The position numbers and the translations under genes are program-made. The notes under the pieces were generated by a model that had not been told where the DNA came from, did not search any database, and saw only the letters and a list, made by a program, of their open reading frames with translations. Shown one piece after another: positions 20,296 to 27,141 of a stretch of DNA of 34,522 nt; the stretch's first letter is position 1; every line of letters begins with the position of its first letter. Source of the DNA: Candidatus Daviesbacteria bacterium (GTDB lineage: Bacteria; Patescibacteriota; Microgenomatia; Daviesbacterales; UBA10151); assembly GCA_030648645.1 (NCBI GenBank), contig JAUSHL010000014.1, positions 1 through 34,522 on the forward strand, written 5' to 3'.

Positions 20296-21369
20296 ATGTT
20301 GCTAAAAATCCGAAGAAGAAAGTGGTTTATTATAATACTGTTAATAATACTGGGAGCGGGAATCTATTTTGTTAAACCTTTTGGACTTTTTAAAAATCCA
20401 AATGATAATAAATTCAGAACTTTAACAGTTAAAACCGGATCACTGCAAACCACAATTTCTGCCTCAGGTATGGTTAAAACTAAAAATTCAGCCACTATGA
20501 CTTTTCTTTCCACAGGTAGGCTTGGGTCAGTTAATTTTAAAGAGGGAGACAAAGTTAAAAAAGGAGCTGTGATTGCTTCTTTAAATAATGGTCAACAAAT
20601 GGCCACTGTTTCAGTTGAGCAGGCAGACTACAATTATGCTCAATCTGCTTTAGATTTAGTTTTGGATAATATTCATCTTTATCAATATGGCATGGGAGGG
20701 TTTGCTAACATTGGCTCTGCTAATGAAACTCAAACTCAAAAAACTGCCAGACAAGAAGCAGAAATGACCAGAGATGCTGCCTATCAAAATTTGCAGAGTG
20801 CTCAAATTGCTTTAAGTTTAACTACAATTATTGCTCCTTTTGATGGGGTAATTTCCGATATTTCCAATATGGAAGTGGGACAAAATTTATCTGCAACAAC
20901 TGGGGCTTCTGTAACTTTAGTAGGAACTGATGAGTATAAATTTATAGTTGATGTTGATGAAATAGAATATCGATCTCTAACGGCCAGTCAGTCAGGGGAA
21001 ATAGTTTTGGATGCTTATCCTGATGATAAATTCAAAGGGGTCATTTCTTTTATTGGAGTGTCTGCTCAAAAATTATCTACTGGTGGTTCTGTAGTTCCTG
21101 TTGAGTTGGAAATGGAACCATCTGAAAAGTTGATGAATGGACTAAATGGAGAGGTTACTTTTACTTTAACTGCCAAAGATAATGTTATAACCTTACCTAA
21201 AACAGCAGTCAGAAAAAATGATGGAACTGATTTTGTCTATGTCTTACAGAAGAATAAACCAGTCGTTAGAAGTGTAACGTTAGGTGAAACTCTGGGTAAT
21301 CAAATTGAAATCTCTTCCGGACTTATTGAAGGTGAAAAAGTAGTTTTAGGTGATGTTCACCCCGATTAA
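20296..21369 (+). CDS. MacA/YknX-like membrane fusion protein
   Basis: 357-aa periplasmic adaptor of the HlyD/MacA group. One N-terminal anchor (WFIIILLIILGAGIYFV), a lipoyl half (GSLQTTISASGMVKTKNSATMTFLSTGRLGSVNFKEGDKVKKGAVIASL), a helical hairpin (about 95-175, with QTQKTARQEAEMTRDAAYQNLQSAQIAL), the second lipoyl half (TTIIAPFDGVISDISNMEVGQNLS), then beta-barrel and membrane-proximal domains. First gene of a three-gene exporter operon with an ATPase and a MacB-like permease. In single-membrane bacteria this set (YknXYZ) exports peptides or lipids; the substrate is unknown. The stop codon lies in the loop of a hairpin (CCCCGAT-TAA-ATCGGGG). Confidence 0.9.
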   Translation: MLLKIRRRKWFIIILLIILGAGIYFVKPFGLFKNPNDNKFRTLTVKTGSLQTTISASGMVKTKNSATMTFLSTGRLGSVNFKEGDKVKKGAVIASLNNGQQMATVSVEQADYNYAQSALDLVLDNIHLYQYGMGGFANIGSANETQTQKTARQEAEMTRDAAYQNLQSAQIALSLTTIIAPFDGVISDISNMEVGQNLSATTGASVTLVGTDEYKFIVDVDEIEYRSLTASQSGEIVLDAYPDDKFKGVISFIGVSAQKLSTGGSVVPVELEMEPSEKLMNGLNGEVTFTLTAKDNVITLPKTAVRKNDGTDFVYVLQKNKPVVRSVTLGETLGNQIEISSGLIEGEKVVLGDVHPD

Positions 21370-21376
21370 ATCGGGG
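21360..21376. repeat. Hairpin with the stop codon in its loop
   Basis: CCCCGAT-TAA-ATCGGGG, perfect 7-bp stem; TAA is the stop codon of the adaptor gene. Confidence 0.7.
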
Positions 21377-21384
21377 TAAAAACT

Positions 21385-22047
21385 ATGATTTTAAAAGTCT
21401 CCCATGTTTTTAAAACCTATAAGATGGAAGGTGAAGAAGTTCATGCTCTAAATGATGTGTCTTTAGAAATAAAAAAAGGTGAATTTGTTTCAATTACCGG
21501 TCCTTCCGGATCAGGTAAATCAACACTCATGCATATTATTGGTCTTTTGGATAACCCAACTTCAGGGGAGGTAATTTTAGATGGGAAAAATGTAGCTTCA
21601 ATGTCAGAAAAAGAACTTGCTAAACTTAGAAATAAATATATTGGTTTTGTTTTTCAACAATATAATTTGCTTCCCAGAACTTCCTCTTTGGAAAATGTGG
21701 AAATGCCAATGATTTATGGAGATATAGGATTTGCAGAAAGAAAGAGGAAAGCTACCGAGCTTTTAACACTAGTTGGTTTACAAGACAAATTATTAAATAA
21801 CCCAAATCAGCTTTCCGGAGGTCAACAACAAAGGGTAACCATTGCCCGAGCACTGGCAATGGAACCTGCCATAATATTGGCTGATGAACCAACGGGAAAT
21901 TTAGATAGTAAAACAGGAGCAGAAATTATGAAACTTTTTCATGATTTAAATAAAGAAGGTCATACTATTATATTAGTAACTCATGATAGTGCTGTAGCAG
22001 TACAAGCCAAAAGAACAATAAAAATAAAAGATGGAAAAATTGTTTAA
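21385..22047 (+). CDS. MacB/LolD-type ABC transporter ATPase
   Basis: 220-aa ATPase that powers the exporter. Walker A GPSGSGKST (about 38-46), Q-loop QQYNLLPRTSSLENVEMP, signature LSGGQQQRVTIARAL (about 143), Walker B IILADEPTGNLD and H-loop LVTHD. These are the sequence features of the LolD/MacB/FtsE subgroup (MKLFHDLNKEGHTIILVTHD). It starts 15 nt after the adaptor stop with no Shine-Dalgarno, so it depends on the upstream promoter. A composite repeat separates it from the permease gene. Confidence 0.95.
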   Translation: MILKVSHVFKTYKMEGEEVHALNDVSLEIKKGEFVSITGPSGSGKSTLMHIIGLLDNPTSGEVILDGKNVASMSEKELAKLRNKYIGFVFQQYNLLPRTSSLENVEMPMIYGDIGFAERKRKATELLTLVGLQDKLLNNPNQLSGGQQQRVTIARALAMEPAIILADEPTGNLDSKTGAEIMKLFHDLNKEGHTIILVTHDSAVAVQAKRTIKIKDGKIV

Positions 22048-22064
22048 GTGACAAAGTTCTAATT

Positions 22065-22192
22065 TGTCATCCCGCACTTCGTCCAAAGGACGATCAGCCT
22101 TTGACTGATGATGCGGGATCCAGAATATTATGAACTGGATTCCTGCTTTCGCTCGCCTCGCTGAAGCTATGGCGAAGCGGGCAGGAATGACA
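22065..22192. repeat. Composite repeat C+B, inverse orientation, inside the exporter operon
   Basis: TGTCATCCCGCACTTCG..ATGCGGGATCCAG (part C), a short linker AATATTATGAA, then CTGGATTCCTGC..GCAGGAATGACA (part B). This is the inverse of the unit next to gatA. It will form long stem-loops in the operon mRNA. Confidence 0.85.
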
Positions 22193-22212
22193 GGAAAGTA
22201 GATTAAAAGAGT

Positions 22213-23418
22213 ATGAATTTACGACAAACAATAAAAATTGCCCTACGTGCTTTAAAAACCAATAAAACAAGATCAATCTTAACTATGTTGGGAGTAGTTA
22301 TTGGGGTGATGTCGGTTATTTTATTGGTATCAGTGGGTTCCGGACTACAAAAGTATGTCACAGATCAATTGGAAGGGATTGGCTCAAATTTAATTATCAT
22401 TATGCCTGGAAAAATTGATTTATCAAAGATGGGAGAAGGTGGAGGAGGAATGGGTTTGAATTTTATGACCTCCAAACTTACAGAAAAAGATGCCAAGGAT
22501 CTGGTTACAAATTCTAATTATATTTCAGCTGCTATTCCGGGAACTGCTGCTCAATCTGCCTTAAAATATGGAGATCAAAAAATGTTCTCAGAAGTAAATG
22601 GATTAATATATAACTTTAATGAAGTAATGAAGTCCCCACTGTCTGAGGGAGATTATTTTACTGAGAGTGATGATAGAGCTGGTAAAAAAGTAGTCGTAAT
22701 TGGTTCTGGCATTGCTGAGAAATTTTTTGGAGATGATGATCCAATTGGACAGAGAATTCAAGTTGGAGAAAATAGATTTACAGTGGTTGGTGTTTTAAAA
22801 AGTCGCGGTGTGGGAGGAAATAATTCACAGGATGGTGCCATTATTCCACTTCTGACTGCCAAAAGAATTTTTAATCAGGATAAAGTTAGTGTAATCTATC
22901 TCCAGGCAAAATCTGCAGATCAGGTAGATTTAGCAATTGAAGATGCTAAATCAATCTTAATGGAAAGATTAAAGGAGGATGAATTTTCAGTTCTAACTCA
23001 GAAAGATATGTTATCTGCTATCACTGGAATTTTAGGAACTTTAACTGCCGCACTAACTGGAATTGCTGCTATTTCTTTAATAGTGGGAGGAATTGGGATT
23101 ATGAATATTATGTTGGTTTCTGTCACAGAGCGAACCAAAGAAATTGGACTTCGAAAAGCACTTGGTGCTACTCCTAGTGTAATTTTAAATCAATTTTTAG
23201 TAGAAGCTGTAATTTTGTCTGTTGCAGGAGGGGTAATTGGCATAATTTTAGGAGCAGGAATCTCTTTGGTTTTGAGTAAATTTATTCCTACAGAAGTTAC
23301 TTTTTGGTTAGTCCTTTTGGCATTTGGGGTTTCAGCACTGGTGGGAATTATTTTTGGAGTGATGCCAGCCCGTAAAGCTTCGCGCTTAACTCCTATAGAA
23401 GCACTAAGGTTTGAGTAA
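22213..23418 (+). CDS. MacB/YknZ-like ABC transporter permease
   Basis: 401-aa FtsX/MacB permease. An N-terminal membrane segment (TRSILTMLGVVIGVMSVILLVSVG) precedes the extracytoplasmic MacB-PCD domain (about 45-270), followed by three membrane segments (about 280-305, 330-355, 365-388) and the terminal PARKASRLTPIEALRFE, a hallmark of the family. MNIMLVSVTERTKEIGLRKALGA is the coupling helix region that meets the ATPase. Unlike MacB, the ATPase is a separate protein, as in YknYZ. It closes the operon. Confidence 0.94.
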   Translation: MNLRQTIKIALRALKTNKTRSILTMLGVVIGVMSVILLVSVGSGLQKYVTDQLEGIGSNLIIIMPGKIDLSKMGEGGGGMGLNFMTSKLTEKDAKDLVTNSNYISAAIPGTAAQSALKYGDQKMFSEVNGLIYNFNEVMKSPLSEGDYFTESDDRAGKKVVVIGSGIAEKFFGDDDPIGQRIQVGENRFTVVGVLKSRGVGGNNSQDGAIIPLLTAKRIFNQDKVSVIYLQAKSADQVDLAIEDAKSILMERLKEDEFSVLTQKDMLSAITGILGTLTAALTGIAAISLIVGGIGIMNIMLVSVTERTKEIGLRKALGATPSVILNQFLVEAVILSVAGGVIGIILGAGISLVLSKFIPTEVTFWLVLLAFGVSALVGIIFGVMPARKASRLTPIEALRFE

Positions 23419-23424
23419 GTGAGG

Positions 23425-23476
23425 CGAACGGGCCTCATAGAAGGCCTGGCCTTTCAAAAAAAGGCCTCGCCTTGAT
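23425..23476. repeat. Repeat F, after the exporter operon
   Basis: GGCCTGGCCTTTCAAAAAAAGGCCTCGCC: contains the hairpin GGCCTTT-CAAAA-AAAGGCC. Inverse of the unit before dnaE. It may act as a weak terminator. Confidence 0.55.
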
Positions 23477-23503
23477 CTGTTTAGAACAAACTATATCATT
23501 ATT
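23477..23503 (+). repeat. 27-nt direct repeat, left boundary of the TA/Fic island
   Basis: CTGTTTAGAACAAACTATAT plus CATTATT, identical to 27041-27067. It contains GTTT-AGAAC-AAAC, a short inverted repeat. Both copies follow GGCCTTG-type sequence. Confidence 0.8.
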
Positions 23504-23509
23504 TTGAAA

Positions 23510-23538
23510 TTGAAAAATGATGATTTTTATGATATAAT
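23510..23538 (+). promoter_or_regulatory. Promoter of the AbiE-like pair
   Basis: TTGAAA (23510-23515), 17-nt spacer, TATAAT (23533-23538), 6 nt to the GTG start. Begins 7 bp after the direct repeat. Confidence 0.65.
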
Positions 23539-23544
23539 TATTAG

Positions 23545-23853
23545 GTGAAAGTGAAAAAACTGCCAGCTTTTTTAGAAAAGTATTTCTGGGATGTAAAATT
23601 TAATGAGATAGATCCTGAAGAAAATGCCCAATATGTGATAGCAAGGATTTTGCAAAAGGGTGACGAAAAAGCAATAAATTGGCTTTTTAAAAACTATTCA
23701 AAGGAACTTATTAAGGAAGTAGTGGTTGTACGGCGTGGGTTTTCACCAAAAACTGCTAATTTTTGGGCTTCATTGTTAAAAATTGATAAAAGAAAGGTGG
23801 TATGTTTACAAAAACCTTATCTACAAATGCGACAGCCTCTTTGGCCCTATTAG
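23545..23853 (+). CDS. Probable antitoxin paired with AbiEii-like toxin (DUF6922-like)
   Basis: 102 aa with GTG start. KKLPAFLEKYFWDVKFNEIDPEENAQYVIARILQKGDEKAINWLFKNYSKELIKEVVVVRRGFSPKTANFWASLLKI resembles the small helical proteins (DUF6922-like) often encoded just before AbiEii-type nucleotidyltransferases, where they are the presumed antitoxin. I recognise this from the FWDV..RILQKGD..W pattern; it is not a certain match. The reading frame overlaps the toxin gene by 52 nt, an intimate coupling; the last 17 or so residues after VVCLQKP may be of little importance. The GTG is set by the -10 box 6 nt upstream. Confidence 0.7.
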   Translation: MKVKKLPAFLEKYFWDVKFNEIDPEENAQYVIARILQKGDEKAINWLFKNYSKELIKEVVVVRRGFSPKTANFWASLLKIDKRKVVCLQKPYLQMRQPLWPY

Positions 23854-24437
23854 GTAACTCTGGCATTCTTAACAAAGGTTATCTCGCCGGAGGAACTGCG
23901 TGTGCGCTTCAACTAGGTCATCGTATCTCCTTAGATCTTGATTTTTTTACGGATAAAGAATTTTCTACAGATTTAGTTTTAAACCAGTTGTCAAAACTTC
24001 ATGGATTCAAACTGGATGAAACTGAGGAATGGATTATTTTAGGTGGTTTTCCAAAGGTCAAATTCAGCTATTTTTATTACCCATATCCATTAATTAAAAA
24101 GGTAACTATTTTTTCCAAAGTTAACGTTTCATCATTAGAAGATATTTCTGCTATGAAAATTGCAGCTGTTTGTGAGAGAGGGACAAAAAGAGATTTTATT
24201 GATCTATATTTTTTAATTAAGAAAAAATTTTCTCTAGATGATATTCTTAATTTTTATGATAAAAAATATAAAAAGCTAGCAAGTAATTTTTTACATATTG
24301 TAAAAAGCCTTAATTATTTTGATGACGCAGAATCACAAAGTATGCCTGATATGTTGATTCCCGTTTCATGGGATGAAGTGAAGAAATTTTTTCAAGATCA
24401 GGTAATTTTACTTGCCAAAAGAAAATTAGGAATATAA
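23802..24437 (+). CDS. AbiEii/AbiGii-family nucleotidyltransferase toxin
   Basis: 211-aa nucleotidyltransferase of the AbiEii (DUF1814) family, the toxin half of type IV toxin-antitoxin and abortive-infection systems; some members add nucleotides to tRNA 3' ends. LAGGTACALQLGHRISLDLDFFTDKEF (about 29-55) has the GGT motif and the two metal-binding Asp of DLDFF; SLEDISAMKIAAVCERGTKRDFIDLYFL (about 110-137) is the second conserved block with the Lys and Asp. It looks intact and active. Partner: the overlapping upstream ORF. A truncated second copy lies at 25489-25848. Confidence 0.88.
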   Translation: MFTKTLSTNATASLALLGNSGILNKGYLAGGTACALQLGHRISLDLDFFTDKEFSTDLVLNQLSKLHGFKLDETEEWIILGGFPKVKFSYFYYPYPLIKKVTIFSKVNVSSLEDISAMKIAAVCERGTKRDFIDLYFLIKKKFSLDDILNFYDKKYKKLASNFLHIVKSLNYFDDAESQSMPDMLIPVSWDEVKKFFQDQVILLAKRKLGI

Positions 24438-24440
24438 GTC

Positions 24441-24606
24441 ACGAATTTCGTGGCTGTCATTGCGAGGAGCGTAGCGACGCGGCAATCTGATAAAAGATTC
24501 CCACGCTCTCCGGCGAAGCCGGAGGGTCGAATGGGTGGCAATCCCTAAAACAATATGTAGATTGCTTCCCTTCGACTTCGCTCAGGGTAAACTTGCTCGC
24601 AATGAC
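24441..24606. repeat. Repeat A composite between AbiE-like and Phd/PIN modules
   Basis: ACGAATTTCGT palindrome, then TGTCATTGCGAGGAGCG..GGCAATCT, an inner CTCTCCGGCGAAGCCGGAGG hairpin, and AGATTGCTTCCC..CTCGCAATGACA. No gene. Confidence 0.75.
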
Positions 24607-24610
24607 AAAT

Positions 24611-24658
24611 AATGTAACAATTTAGATTTCCGTTTTATGTAACAGTTTAGATTTCCAT
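24611..24658 (+). repeat. Two short direct repeats ATGTAACA(A/G)TTTAGATTTCC
   Basis: About 20-nt units at 24612-24632 and 24638-24658. They look like the terminal repeat of a lost insertion sequence, but nothing else of one remains. Confidence 0.4.
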
Positions 24659-24676
24659 TAACAGTAAATAGGTAAC

Positions 24677-24705
24677 TTGACAAGTTGTCAAGAAAATATT
24701 ATATT
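24677..24705 (+). promoter_or_regulatory. Promoter and operator of the Phd/PIN pair
   Basis: TTGACA (24677-24682), 17-nt spacer, TATATT (24700-24705), 6 nt to ATG 24712. A perfect inverted repeat CTTGACAA-G-TTGTCAAG covers the -35, as expected for an operator bound by the antitoxin. Confidence 0.75.
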
Positions 24706-24711
24706 ATTGTC

Positions 24712-24951
24712 ATGTATCAATTAGCTGTAGGTCAATTTAAATCAAAATTTTCTGAGATGTTGGAGAAAGTGCGCATGGGAGAAAGCGTTGGTATTACTTA
24801 TGGTAAAAATAAAAAAAAGGTAGCAGCTCTAGTCCCATATAAAGAGTTAATGAAGCAAAAAAAGTTTAAATTGGGATTGCTCGAAGGTAAAGCTTCTTTT
24901 AAAATACATGATGATTTTAAGATGACTGACGAGGAATTCTTAAAGTTGTGA
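24712..24951 (+). CDS. Phd/YefM-like antitoxin
   Basis: 79-aa antitoxin of the Phd/YefM fold. MYQLAVGQFKSKFSEMLEKVRMGESVGITYGKNKKKVAALVPYKEL corresponds to the DNA-binding N-terminal fold (beta strand, helix, then the strand GITYGKNKKKVAALVP); the C-terminal KLGLLEGKASFKIHDDFKMTDEEFLKL is the toxin-wrapping tail and has the common L-G-L-L-E-G-K form. The tracked TTG start at 24685 lies inside the promoter; ATG 24712 is leaderless. It overlaps the toxin GTG (GTGA). Probably autoregulates by the operator at 24676-24692. Confidence 0.9.
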   Translation: MYQLAVGQFKSKFSEMLEKVRMGESVGITYGKNKKKVAALVPYKELMKQKKFKLGLLEGKASFKIHDDFKMTDEEFLKL

Positions 24952-25346
24952 ATTATCTTGTTGATACTCATGTTTTATTATGGACTATATTATCTCCCAA
25001 AAAACTCTCCCGAAGGGTAAAAAATATTCTACTTGATCCGAAACTGATAAAATATGTAAGTGCAATAACCTTCTGGGAAATATCCCTTAAATATCAACTT
25101 AGAAAGATTGATTTGAAAGGAATTTTACCGGATAAACTGCCTATAATTGCTAAAGATACCGGTTTTGAGATTATAAATCTTGATTGCGATATAGCATCAT
25201 CCTTTCATAAACTTCCCAAGGTAAATCACAAAGATCCATTTGACAGGATGCTGGCTTGGCAGGCAATCAGGAAAGATTATTTTTTACTTACTCAAGATAA
25301 AGAATTCTCCAGTTATAATGACAATGGGTTAAATATTGTCTGGTAA
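24948..25346 (+). CDS. PIN-domain (VapC-family) toxin
   Basis: 132-aa PIN-domain ribonuclease. The acidic residues are all visible: Asp6 in LVDTHVLLW, Glu in ITFWEISLKY (about 44), Asp in HKDPFDRMLAWQA (about 93-97), and Asp in LLTQDKEF (about 116). This DTHVLLW subgroup normally pairs with Phd-type antitoxins, as here. VapC toxins cut tRNA or rRNA; the target cannot be read from the sequence. GTG start overlapping the antitoxin stop by 4 nt, so translation is coupled. Intact. Confidence 0.92.
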   Translation: MNYLVDTHVLLWTILSPKKLSRRVKNILLDPKLIKYVSAITFWEISLKYQLRKIDLKGILPDKLPIIAKDTGFEIINLDCDIASSFHKLPKVNHKDPFDRMLAWQAIRKDYFLLTQDKEFSSYNDNGLNIVW

Positions 25347-25374
25347 AGTTTTTTATTCAAACTTTGCGAATACC

Positions 25375-25486
25375 TCGTAGCTCCTCGAGTCTGAGCGACC
25401 TCGGAGTCGAAGACTTGCTATGAGGATGAAGCAAATAAGTGATCAAACTTGCCCGAAGGGATACCCCGCAGTTTACTGCGGGGTAG
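25375..25486. repeat. Palindromic repeats joined to the AbiEii remnant
   Basis: CCTCGTAGC..GCTATGAGG outer arms (25376-25424), then CCCGAAGGG and a perfect hairpin CCCCGCAGT-TT-ACTGCGGGG (25464-25483). It ends at the point where AbiEii homology begins. Confidence 0.7.
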
Positions 25487-25488
25487 TT

Positions 25489-25848
25489 TATTACCCATAT
25501 CCACTAATTAAAAAAATAAACATTTTTTCCAAAATTCAGATAGCGTCATTAGAAGATATTTCTGCTATGAAAATTGCTGCTATATGTGAAAGAGGAACAA
25601 AACGGGATTTTATTGATTTATATTTTTTAGCAAAAGAGTTTTCTTTTGAACAAATGCTGAAGTTTTTTGATCAAAAATATGGAGTTTTAAAGGATCAACT
25701 ATATATTATTCTTAGAAGTATGGAATATTTTGAAGATGCTGAGATGGATAAAATGCCAAATATGTTAGTTCCTGTGTCTTGGGAAGAGGTTAAAAAAAAT
25801 TTTCAAGATCAGGTTATTAAACTTGCTAAAAGAAAACTAAAAATCTAA
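25489..25848 (+). pseudogene. C-terminal remnant of a second AbiEii-like toxin
   Basis: From YYPYPLIKK to the stop, the protein is about 60 percent identical by eye to residues 91-211 of the intact toxin at 23802, including SLEDISAMKIAAICERGTKRDFIDLYFL and the terminal VPVSWEEVKKNFQDQVIKLAKRKL. The N-terminal half with GGT and DLDFF is missing, so it cannot be an active nucleotidyltransferase. The tracked ORF start (25420) is repeat sequence. The remaining frame is open over 120 codons, so the loss is either recent or the fragment is still made. Confidence 0.85.
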
Positions 25849-25887
25849 ACTTGGCCTTTGCAAGGCTTCGCTTTGCAAGAATTTGGT

Positions 25888-26943
25888 TCATTTAAAGTAG
25901 GTATTTAAAGCAAATTTATATTGATCAATAACTATTTTCTTAAGTTGATACAAACTGCCCTGTTCATAAAAAAGAATTAGAGCCTTTTTATATGTTGTCT
26001 CTTCGACACTGCGATAGGAAAGAGGATAAAAATCACTAGCCAATAAAATTGCATTTGAAAGCATTCTTGCTGTTCTTTTATTCCCATCAGCAAATGGTTG
26101 GATATAAGAAATCATTGCCAGAGTAATTAATGCCTTTTCCAGAGGGAACTTGGTTTTATTCAACACAAAAATATATTTTTCTAAAGCTTCTTTTATTTGC
26201 CATTCATTATCTAGGGGTTGATAAACAGTTCCGGTTATTCCTACTGCTTGATGACGAATACCAGTACTTATGCTTAAATTTTTTATTAAGAAATTATGCA
26301 TCTGGGAAATTTTAGAAATTGAGATTACACTAAAATCAGATATATTTTCTAAAATACTTTCAAATGCCTGTTTATGATTTAGAATCATTATTGCTTCCTC
26401 TTTTGGATGTCCCGGAGATGGAACTCCTTGTTTTATAAGGGTTTCAGTGTCAAGTAAAGAATAAGTGTTTCCTTCAATTTTAGATGATTTCCATGAAAGC
26501 TCAATGGTAAATCGTTCTAACTCTTTCAGATAAATATCCTTGCTGAGTGTTTTTGACTCATTAGAAAAACTTTTATTTACCTTATTTATTTCTTCAATTT
26601 CTTCTGAAGTAAAAAGTGGCTGAAGTTTTTCCAGAATTGTAAAATCAAAGTTTTTTTTTGTTTCAACTCTTTGGTCTGGTTCCTTGATAAAATATTGATC
26701 AATATCAATATATTTAAGGAGTGGATTTGAGTTAATGGGAAAATATCTGGTATTACGTCCTTTACCATCAACATGAACAGTACCTTTTTTTAATAAAAAG
26801 CTAAGGTCGCGGGAAATAGTTGGGACAGAGCCTGAGAAAGTATTTTCTAGGCTATTTTTGATTTCAAATCTGGAAATGCCTTCTGATTGACTGATTATTT
26901 CAAGAATGCGTTTTTGACGGGAGTTTATATTCGTATCATTCAT
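25888..26943 (-). CDS. Fic-domain protein with winged-helix N-terminus and His-to-Gln active site
   Basis: About 351 aa. An N-terminal winged helix (about 10-70 of the tracked ORF; RQKRILEIISQSEGISRFEIKN..VPTISRDLSFLLKKG) is followed by a Fic domain. The inhibitory motif SSKIEGN (about 155-161) is the class II type, and the active loop reads IQPFADGNKRTAR (about 283-295): the catalytic His of HPFxxGN is Gln (codon at 26098-26100), while the phosphate-binding DGNKR is kept. Fic proteins usually transfer AMP; without His this one may lack that activity or use another chemistry. ATG 26943 is preferred over 26949 because the -10 lies 8 nt from it. The winged helix may bind the operator just upstream. 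Confidence 0.88.
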   Translation of the reverse strand: MNDTNINSRQKRILEIISQSEGISRFEIKNSLENTFSGSVPTISRDLSFLLKKGTVHVDGKGRNTRYFPINSNPLLKYIDIDQYFIKEPDQRVETKKNFDFTILEKLQPLFTSEEIEEINKVNKSFSNESKTLSKDIYLKELERFTIELSWKSSKIEGNTYSLLDTETLIKQGVPSPGHPKEEAIMILNHKQAFESILENISDFSVISISKISQMHNFLIKNLSISTGIRHQAVGITGTVYQPLDNEWQIKEALEKYIFVLNKTKFPLEKALITLAMISYIQPFADGNKRTARMLSNAILLASDFYPLSYRSVEETTYKKALILFYEQGSLYQLKKIVIDQYKFALNTYFK

Positions 26944-26951
26944 ATACATTA

Positions 26952-26981
26952 ATCGTATCAGTATGATACGAAGGAAGTCAA
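26952..26981 (-). promoter_or_regulatory. Promoter and operator of the fic gene
   Basis: Minus strand TTGACT (26981-26976), 18-nt spacer, TACGAT (26957-26952), 8 nt to ATG 26943. A perfect inverted repeat CGTATCA-GTA-TGATACG (26954-26970) fills the spacer and overlaps the -10: a typical repressor site, plausibly for the protein's own winged helix. Confidence 0.7.
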
Positions 26982-27022
26982 CCCTTCAATTCATTTAAGG
27001 TTGATCCTAAACATCAACTGTA

Positions 27023-27039
27023 CCAAGGTCAGGCCTTGG
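27023..27039. repeat. Small inverted repeat before the right island boundary
   Basis: CCAAGG-TCAGG-CCTTGG; resembles the GGCCTTG sequence next to the left boundary repeat. Confidence 0.45.
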
Positions 27040-27040
27040 A

Positions 27041-27067
27041 CTGTTTAGAACAAACTATATCATTATT
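27041..27067 (+). repeat. 27-nt direct repeat, right boundary of the TA/Fic island
   Basis: Perfect copy of 23477-23503. The 3.5 kb in between hold only toxin-antitoxin, abortive-infection-like and Fic genes and repeats. Confidence 0.8.
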
Positions 27068-27121
27068 AATAAAAACCTATCTCTCACTTATACTTAAAAT
27101 GTTGTAAAATAAACTTAATTT

Positions 27122-27127
27122 TATAAT
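27122..27127 (+). promoter_or_regulatory. -10 box of the nuclease gene
   Basis: TATAAT, 8 nt before TTG 27136 and 14 nt before ATG 27142. No convincing -35. Confidence 0.45.
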
Positions 27128-27141
27128 CTGCATTATTGATA

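Noticed and set aside
23545-23853. Frameshift joining the 102-aa ORF to the AbiEii toxin
   Set aside because: Both proteins are complete in themselves and such overlaps are normal for toxin-antitoxin pairs.
24611-24658. Complete insertion sequence marked by two ATGTAACA(A/G)TTTAGATTTCC repeats
   Set aside because: The repeats are in the same orientation, 26 bp apart, and no transposase is present.
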